Positions 1 through 5,032 of a DNA stretch of 5,032 nucleotides are shown here, piece by piece. Both the position numbers and the translations under genes were made by a program. The notes beneath the pieces were generated by a model. It was not told where the DNA came from, searched no databases, and saw nothing but the letters and a program-made list of their open reading frames with translations. This stretch comes from Aestuariivirga sp. (GTDB taxonomy: Bacteria > Pseudomonadota > Alphaproteobacteria > Rhizobiales > Aestuariivirgaceae). The stretch covers positions 1 to 5,032 of the forward strand of contig JADCDC010000245.1 of the NCBI GenBank assembly GCA_020252385.1. The letters are read 5' to 3'. Each line of letters begins with the position of its first letter. Positions within the stretch are counted from its first letter, which is position 1.

Positions 1-2959
1 GCCGCACCGCCGCCTCGATGTGAGCCTGGCGCTGGTCCTCCGCGAGGTCCGGCAAGTGCTGCAGGATGCGGTGGATGAGGATGCCGCGCTCGACATGGGC
101 GGGGTTCCTCTTTCTGGCTTGCGGCACCTCGGGCGCGGTTGAAACCTCCTCGAGCTCGCGCCCGATCCAGGCTGGCCATGGCGGGGCAGGGGCGGCAGCT
201 CCCGTGACGGGTGCCTCCGCCATCACGGGCTCCGCGCCGAGCCGCCAGCCCTGACCCTCGCCGAGCGGTGTCATCCGGGGCTCGAGCGCGCCCTTCACCA
301 TGTTGTACCAGCAATCCGCCATGGGTGCTGTCTTGCCGGTGTAGCCGCAGACGTAGAGTTCATCACGGGCCCGCGTCATCGCCACATAGAGGAGGCGGCG
401 GTACTCCGCCGCATCAATGTCCTTCTGCGCCGCTTTCAGCGCCTTGACCGTGGTTGCCGCCTTGAGGTTCGGCACCGGCCAGAGCGGCACCCTGGCGTGG
501 CCGCCGCCGCCGTACAGCATCAGCAGCGGATCGCCCCGCTTCCGCTCGTGCCCGCCCGCCGTGTCGGGCAGGATGACGATCGGCGCCTCGAGACCCTTGG
601 CGCCATGCACCGTCATGACGCGCACTTCGCCCGCACCCTGTTCCATGTTGCGCTTGATCTCGATCTCGTCCGCCTGGAACCAGTTGACGAAGCCCGCGAG
701 CGAGGTACCGTGCGCCTCCTCGTAGTCGAGCGCCCGGTCGAGCAGGGCATCGATCGCGTCATTGGCCTCGGACCCAAGGCGGGACACGAAGCGAAGGCGG
801 GATGCCGCCAGCACGCCCGAGAGGAATTCGAAGGGCCGGGCGGCCGGCGCCTGCGCGACGAGCGGCTGAAGCAGGCGCACGGCGCCGGCGAAGGGCTGGT
901 CCGCGCGTTGCTGGATCGCCTGCCACAGCGAAAGCGCGCCGCGGCCCGCCGCCACCGCCATCAGTTGCTCCTCGCTCAGCGGATGGGGAAGGACCGGGCT
1001 CTTCAGCAGGCAGGCAAGCGCGTGGTCATCCTCCGGCATGAGGGCGAACTGCGCCAGCGCCATGAGATCGAGCACGGCGATGTTCTCGCCCAGGATCAGC
1101 CGGTCAGCACCGGCGACGGGCACCTGCTCGTTCCACAGGGCGCGGATCATCGCATCGAAGAAGCCGTTGCGGCTCCTCACAAGGATGAGAATGTCGCCGG
1201 GCTCCACCGTGCGGCCCTGCCCGGGCAGCATGCGCCTGCCGATCCAACCCTTGATCTTCCGGGCGAGGTCGCGCGCCAGCCGGCGGCGCGGCGAATTGCG
1301 CGCTTCGCTGTCGACCGGCGCCTTCCAGTGATCGGGCTTCTCCTTCTCCTCAGGCTCCACGAGCGGCCAGATCTCGACCGTTCCCTTTGCATCGCGGCGG
1401 TTCGGTTCGTGGTGCCATTCGCGGGGGCTGTCGCCGTCGAGGCCCGTCCGCGCCGGCAAGCCCGGGGCGAAGACGAGGTCCACCGCCTCGAGGATTTCGG
1501 GGGCCGAGCGGAAGGAAACCGTGAACTCCACCGGGCGGAACGCCTGCCCCGCACCCTCGACCTGGGATTTCACCTCGGCCAGCACGCGCTCGAAGACGTT
1601 GGGGTCCGCCCCCTGGAAGGAGTAGATCGACTGCTTCCGGTCGCCCACCACGAAAAGGGTGCGCGGTGTACGGCCGTGGCGCCCTTCGCCGGCGAAGAAC
1701 TCTTCCGTCAGTGCACGGACGATCTCCCACTGCATCGGGCTCGTATCCTGCGCCTCGTCCACCAGCAAATGCTCGATGCCGCCGTCCAGCTTGTAGAGCA
1801 CCCAGGCGGCGTCCGGCCGGTCGCGCAGCAATTCGCCCGTCTTGATGATGAGATCGTCGAAGTCATAGGCGCCGCGGGCGCGCTTGGCCTCCTCGAAGGA
1901 GCGGACGATGGCGCTGCCGAGGCGCAGCACGGAGAGGGTGGCGGACTGGCATTCGAGATCACCCATGCGGCCCAAGGTTTCGACGAGGCGAGCCTGGTCC
2001 GGGCGCACCAGCGTGTCGATCCATGGATGTTTCTTATGGGTTGACTCGTTGGCTACCCATTCGCGGGCCTCGCTATCTTTGGTGAGAAGAGTAAGCCTTA
2101 GGTCGAGGAGAGTCATGCTTGCCGCGGCGCAGGCCTTCCGGATTGCTTCCGCGATCTTCTTTTCGCGTGAAGAACCTGCCGCGAGAATATCCGCCAGGTC
2201 GAGATAGCGCGCCACATCGCAGTGAAGCCCCGCCTCAAGCACCTCGCGCGTCAGGCCCTGTTCGAGCGACAGGTGGTTGCGGAGCAGGCTTTCGGCGTGC
2301 TGCAGACCGCCTTCACCGTCGAACAGCGCCCTGAGGTTCGCGCGCTTGGCGAGAAGCTGGGTGAGAAGCTTGTCGAAGTCATCGGGGCTGACGCGGTTGG
2401 CGACATCGAGCAGGGAAGGCCCCAGCTCCGAGGACCCGTCCGCCTTGGCAGCGGCCAGCACCTGATTGCGCGCCGACTGCAGGAGGCCCAGCGATTCGCG
2501 GTCATCCAGCATGGTGAAATGCGGCACGATTCCGGCTTCCACCGGAAACAGCTGCAGCACACGTTCGCAGAAGGCGTGGATGGTCTGGATCTTGAGGCCG
2601 CCCGGCGTCTCGAGTGCGCGCGTGAAGAGCTGGCGGGCCCGCTCCAGCAGATGGCTGCCGGCATCGGGGGAGCCGAGCTCCCGGAGCCTGTTCGAAAGCG
2701 CTGCATCGTCGAGGGCGATCCACTTGCTCAACCGTTCGAACAGGCGGTTCGCCATCTCGGCGGCGGCCGCCTTGGTGAAGGTCAGGCACATGATGCGCGA
2801 GGGCTCCGTGCCCGTGAGCATCAGTCGGATGACACGGTCGACCAGCACATGGGTCTTGCCCGAGCCCGCATTGGCGTTGACCCAGGCGGTGGCCGCGGGA
2901 TCGGAGGCCTCGAGCTGCGCCTGGCTCGCCCGCAGGTTCCGGTTCGCGCTCTGGCTCAT
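1..2959 (-). CDS. addA: Double-strand break repair helicase AddA, alphaproteobacterial type (3' end outside window)
   Basis: This is the motor subunit of AddAB, a 3'-5' superfamily 1A (UvrD/Rep-like) helicase fused to a C-terminal RecB-type nuclease; it unwinds and degrades broken DNA ends using ATP. I translated the frame by hand through all 986 codons to base 2 and found no stop or frameshift. The helicase motifs are all present in order: Walker A ANAGSGKT (29-36), CLTFTKAAAAEM (58-69), QTIHAFC (125-131), YDFDDLI (365-371), Walker B LLVDEAQDT (398-406), VVGDRKQSIYSFQGAD (437-452), VSFRSAPEIL (481-490), VMTVHGAKGLE (781-791) and YRRLLYVAMTRARDEL (853-868). A Pro/Ala-rich linker (about 911-931) leads to the nuclease domain, of which only the opening GILIH (His963) is visible. 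The family is about 1150-1190 residues, so some 170-200 residues with the catalytic Asp/Lys lie past the left edge. The start is fixed by the ATGA overlap with addB and a GGAGGG six bases upstream. Confidence 0.97.
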   Translation of the reverse strand, partial: MSQSANRNLRASQAQLEASDPAATAWVNANAGSGKTHVLVDRVIRLMLTGTEPSRIMCLTFTKAAAAEMANRLFERLSKWIALDDAALSNRLRELGSPDAGSHLLERARQLFTRALETPGGLKIQTIHAFCERVLQLFPVEAGIVPHFTMLDDRESLGLLQSARNQVLAAAKADGSSELGPSLLDVANRVSPDDFDKLLTQLLAKRANLRALFDGEGGLQHAESLLRNHLSLEQGLTREVLEAGLHCDVARYLDLADILAAGSSREKKIAEAIRKACAAASMTLLDLRLTLLTKDSEAREWVANESTHKKHPWIDTLVRPDQARLVETLGRMGDLECQSATLSVLRLGSAIVRSFEEAKRARGAYDFDDLIIKTGELLRDRPDAAWVLYKLDGGIEHLLVDEAQDTSPMQWEIVRALTEEFFAGEGRHGRTPRTLFVVGDRKQSIYSFQGADPNVFERVLAEVKSQVEGAGQAFRPVEFTVSFRSAPEILEAVDLVFAPGLPARTGLDGDSPREWHHEPNRRDAKGTVEIWPLVEPEEKEKPDHWKAPVDSEARNSPRRRLARDLARKIKGWIGRRMLPGQGRTVEPGDILILVRSRNGFFDAMIRALWNEQVPVAGADRLILGENIAVLDLMALAQFALMPEDDHALACLLKSPVLPHPLSEEQLMAVAAGRGALSLWQAIQQRADQPFAGAVRLLQPLVAQAPAARPFEFLSGVLAASRLRFVSRLGSEANDAIDALLDRALDYEEAHGTSLAGFVNWFQADEIEIKRNMEQGAGEVRVMTVHGAKGLEAPIVILPDTAGGHERKRGDPLLMLYGGGGHARVPLWPVPNLKAATTVKALKAAQKDIDAAEYRRLLYVAMTRARDELYVCGYTGKTAPMADCWYNMVKGALEPRMTPLGEGQGWRLGAEPVMAEAPVTGAAAPAPPWPAWIGRELEEVSTAPEVPQARKRNPAHVERGILIHRILQHLPDLAEDQRQAHIEAAVR

Positions 2960-2971
2960 GACGAGCCCTCC
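2956..2971 (-). promoter_or_regulatory. addA ribosome binding site and ATGA stop-start overlap with addB
   Basis: On the minus strand GGAGGG (2971-2966) is followed after six bases by ATG (2959-2957). The addB TGA stop (2958-2956) shares two bases with this ATG, forming ATGA. The Shine-Dalgarno sequence lies within the last addB codons. This arrangement decides the addA start and points to translational coupling within one transcript. No promoter is visible between the genes, and none is expected. Coupling is inferred from the layout. Confidence 0.85.
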
Positions 2972-5032
2972 GAAAGCGTCCACTCGCGGTAGCGAGACAG
3001 GTGGTCGTAGTCGCTCGCGTCGTCCTCCTTCTCGATTCCCGTACGGGGCAGATAGGCCTGCATCTCGGAGGCGTAAGCGGCAAGCAGCTTCTCAAGTTCC
3101 GCAAGGTGCCTCTCCGCGACATCCACGACGGGGAGCTTCAGCAGGTCGACCTCGCCTGCCGGATCTCCGCCGGTCAGATGCACATAGGCGATGGCGGTGG
3201 TCTCTCGCTTCTCCACCTCGCTGAAGCCGCCGCGCGCCAGGATCGCCGCTTGCAGAGTCAGCTGCGGCGCAAATCCTGACTCGACCTGGTTCTTGGTGGG
3301 AACGCTTCCTGTCTTGTAGTCGATGATCCGCGCATTCCCGTCCTTCATCAGGTCGATGCGGTCGGCGCGGCAGGTGAGGCGGAATTTTCCGCCGCGGATG
3401 TCGAGATCGATGGCGCCGCTCCTCTCCGCCAGCACGCGTTCGACGCCCTGGCGCAATTCGGGTTCCTGCTCCGCCATCCATTGCGCGATGCGGCGGAAGC
3501 GCGGCCACCAGAAGCTGACGAGGCCGGGGTAATCGGCGATCTGCTCGAAATGCCGGCTGCCGTGGCCTTCGAGCTCGGCAGCGACATCGGCGGGAAGGCT
3601 TGACGGGAAGGCGGTGAGGAAATCGCCGATGGCGCCATGGAAGATGATGCCGCGGCGCGCCGGGTCCGGTGCGGTCGCGATGGGGTTCAGCGGTTCGAGC
3701 TTCAGGATGTGGCGCGCATAGATCGCGTAAGGATCGCGGATCAGCCGCTCGATGCGGGTGACGCTCAAGGTATTGGGCCGCAGTTCAACCGGCGGCCGGG
3801 GCCGCGGCATGGCGATCGGCGTGACGGCCTCAGGCTCCGCGAGGCGGCGCGCCAGCAGCGTCCAGCGCGAGGGGCCTGTGTCCTTCAGCTTCGCGGTGTC
3901 GAGGATCATCTGCAGGCGGAGGATCCAGCGCGAGGGTGTTGCGGGCGAATCGCCGATGCGGCGCGACCACAGGAGCTTGACGGAAGGATTGCCGAAGGCC
4001 TGCACGAAGTCATGCGCGGTCTGGCCGATCTGGGATTCGGGCTGCCTCATGCCAAGCACGTCGCGCATTGGCCGGTTGAGCCAGGGGCCGCAATCGGCAG
4101 GCCCGGGCCACACCCCCTCGTTCAGCCCCGCGAGCACCATCACGTCGGCGCGCATCAGGCGCGCTTCGAGCAGGCCCAGTATGGCGAGCGGCGTCGGATT
4201 ATGCTGCTGGCTGCGCACCGGCAGCCCATAGAGCCAGTGGCGGATGATGGCTGCGGCCCGCGGCAGGTCGCAGGCGGTGAGGAGGCGCGATTCGCTGAGC
4301 AGAAGCTCGAAGGCATCGCTGAGCACCTCGCCGCCCTCGCCCAGCCAGAAGGCCTCGCCGGCAATCGCCTCGCAGGCGGCGGCAAGGCGCGTGAGGTGCT
4401 CCGCCAGGCGTTCGGGTGGGTTCGCCAGCAGCGGCTGCAAAACCGTTGCGATGCGGCCGGCATGCGCGATGGTGGCTTCCCATTGCTCGGCGGAGACGGC
4501 GCGGAGCAGAAGATGCGTGGGCCTGCTCTTCTGGTCTTCCGCCGCAATCCGCAGCGCATGCGCCAGCCGCCCGATCTCGGGTGCGCCCGTTCCCGCGCGG
4601 AACAGCGCGATCTCGATCAGGCTCGCATGGTGGCGCGCCTCCTCGGGGCTGGCGCCGAAGAGTGCCAGGTCATGGCGCAGCAGGGCCGCTAGCGGCTCTG
4701 CCGCGAAACCTTGGAGCAGCGCCTCGAGCAGCAGGTTGAGAAGGGCCGCACCGCCATGGCGCACCAGCGGCTCGCCCGCTGAATCGTTGATGGTGATGTT
4801 CCAGCGCCGGAGTTCCGCCTTCACCCGCCGCGCCAGCTGGCGGTCCGGCGTCACCAGGCAGCCGGTGCGGGCCGGCGTCTCGAGGCATTCGCGCAGGATC
4901 AGGGCGGCGGCCAGGGCCTGTTCCTGAATCGAGCGCGTCTCGACGAGTTCGACACCCGCCATTGCGGAGGCGATGCGCGCCTCCTCACCGGAGAGTGCGG
5001 CATGCCAGAGATGGGCGGTGTCGGCGGGCCGC
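2956..5032 (-). CDS. addB: Double-strand break repair protein AddB, alphaproteobacterial type (5' end outside window)
   Basis: This is the AddB subunit of the AddAB helicase-nuclease, which processes double-strand DNA ends in the cytoplasm for RecA-dependent recombination. The frame is open from the right edge to a TGA at 2956-2958, giving 691 visible residues (numbered here from the edge). The family is about 1000 residues, so roughly 300-350 N-terminal residues lie beyond the window. The ATG at 4962 is internal: the 23 codons before it (starting RPADTA) match the conserved middle of the family. Visible landmarks are VTPDRQLARRV (about 60-70), AGLNEGVWPG (about 301-310), and a C-terminal RecB-family PD-(D/E)XK nuclease. 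That domain shows GIIFH (His465), ADRID (Asp557, Asp560), DYKTG (Asp571, Lys573) and QLTLQ (Gln590), so its active site looks intact. Asp433 in RDPYAIY stands where Bacillus AddB has an iron-sulphur cysteine, and there are no cysteines after residue 554. The stop overlaps the addA start. Identification is by remembered family motifs, not by a database search. Confidence 0.96.
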   Translation of the reverse strand, partial: RPADTAHLWHAALSGEEARIASAMAGVELVETRSIQEQALAAALILRECLETPARTGCLVTPDRQLARRVKAELRRWNITINDSAGEPLVRHGGAALLNLLLEALLQGFAAEPLAALLRHDLALFGASPEEARHHASLIEIALFRAGTGAPEIGRLAHALRIAAEDQKSRPTHLLLRAVSAEQWEATIAHAGRIATVLQPLLANPPERLAEHLTRLAAACEAIAGEAFWLGEGGEVLSDAFELLLSESRLLTACDLPRAAAIIRHWLYGLPVRSQQHNPTPLAILGLLEARLMRADVMVLAGLNEGVWPGPADCGPWLNRPMRDVLGMRQPESQIGQTAHDFVQAFGNPSVKLLWSRRIGDSPATPSRWILRLQMILDTAKLKDTGPSRWTLLARRLAEPEAVTPIAMPRPRPPVELRPNTLSVTRIERLIRDPYAIYARHILKLEPLNPIATAPDPARRGIIFHGAIGDFLTAFPSSLPADVAAELEGHGSRHFEQIADYPGLVSFWWPRFRRIAQWMAEQEPELRQGVERVLAERSGAIDLDIRGGKFRLTCRADRIDLMKDGNARIIDYKTGSVPTKNQVESGFAPQLTLQAAILARGGFSEVEKRETTAIAYVHLTGGDPAGEVDLLKLPVVDVAERHLAELEKLLAAYASEMQAYLPRTGIEKEDDASDYDHLSRYREWTLSEGSS

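Noticed and set aside
497..2044. A 515-codon open frame on the plus strand
   Set aside because: It lies exactly antisense to addA in the same codon register. High G/C at third positions removes stops from this register, and the predicted protein is a low-complexity Arg/Ala/Leu/His-rich sequence with no recognisable domain.
2030..2105. Possible frameshift or small insertion in addA at the AT-richer patch
   Set aside because: The frame reads straight through this patch and joins YDFDDLI and Walker B downstream without interruption, so there is no sign of a broken gene.
2222..2992. A 256-codon open frame on the plus strand opposite the start of addA
   Set aside because: It is again in the antisense register of addA, covering the Walker A region and the addB/addA junction. 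It has no family resemblance and is best explained as a compositional shadow.
2502..3122. A 206-codon minus-strand open frame spanning the addB/addA junction
   Set aside because: It is out of frame with both genes and Arg/Pro-rich, while both real frames carry conserved motifs through this region.
3637..4692. A 351-codon open frame on the plus strand
   Set aside because: It is in the antisense codon register of addB, with Arg/Gly/Ala-rich composition and no recognised motif. The addB frame shows clear family motifs across the same bases.
4960..4962. ATG as a possible addB start
   Set aside because: The same frame continues upstream to the window edge with residues (RPADTA and following) that fit the conserved middle of alphaproteobacterial AddB, and the resulting protein would lack a third of the usual length.

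Overview
The window holds two large, convergently interpretable pieces of one minus-strand operon: the C-terminal two thirds of addB (right) and the N-terminal 986 codons of addA (left). Together they encode the AddAB helicase-nuclease, the RecBCD counterpart that resects DNA double-strand ends for RecA loading. Neither gene is complete here: addB enters from beyond base 5032 and addA leaves past base 1. Almost every base is coding, and there is no intergenic gap, RNA gene, mobile element, repeat array or CRISPR.

Organism: the sequence is GC-rich (about two thirds GC by eye) with strong G/C preference at third codon positions. The AddB protein is of the alphaproteobacterial type (TIGR02786-like), recognisable from the RPADTA segment, the VTPDRQLARRV segment, the AGLNEGVWP segment and the RDPYAIYARH segment. 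AddA begins with the ASDPAATAWVNANAGSGKT form typical of alphaproteobacteria. The source is therefore most likely an alphaproteobacterium; I cannot name the genus.

Layout (minus strand, read right to left): 5032-2956 is addB, ending with an intact RecB-family nuclease domain. Its TGA stop overlaps the addA ATG by four bases (ATGA), and a strong GGAGGG Shine-Dalgarno lies six bases before the start, inside addB. From 2959 to 1 is addA, an uninterrupted UvrD/Rep-type superfamily 1 helicase with all expected motifs, ending just after the first conserved histidine of its own C-terminal nuclease domain.

How the genes work together: in the known AddAB enzymes AddA supplies the ATP-driven motor and one nuclease, AddB supplies the second nuclease and a helicase-like scaffold, and the overlap suggests co-translation in matched amounts. 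I found no evidence for a previously undescribed system. The observations most worth checking are the absence of the canonical iron-sulphur cysteines in AddB and a short, lower-GC patch with rare codons inside addA.
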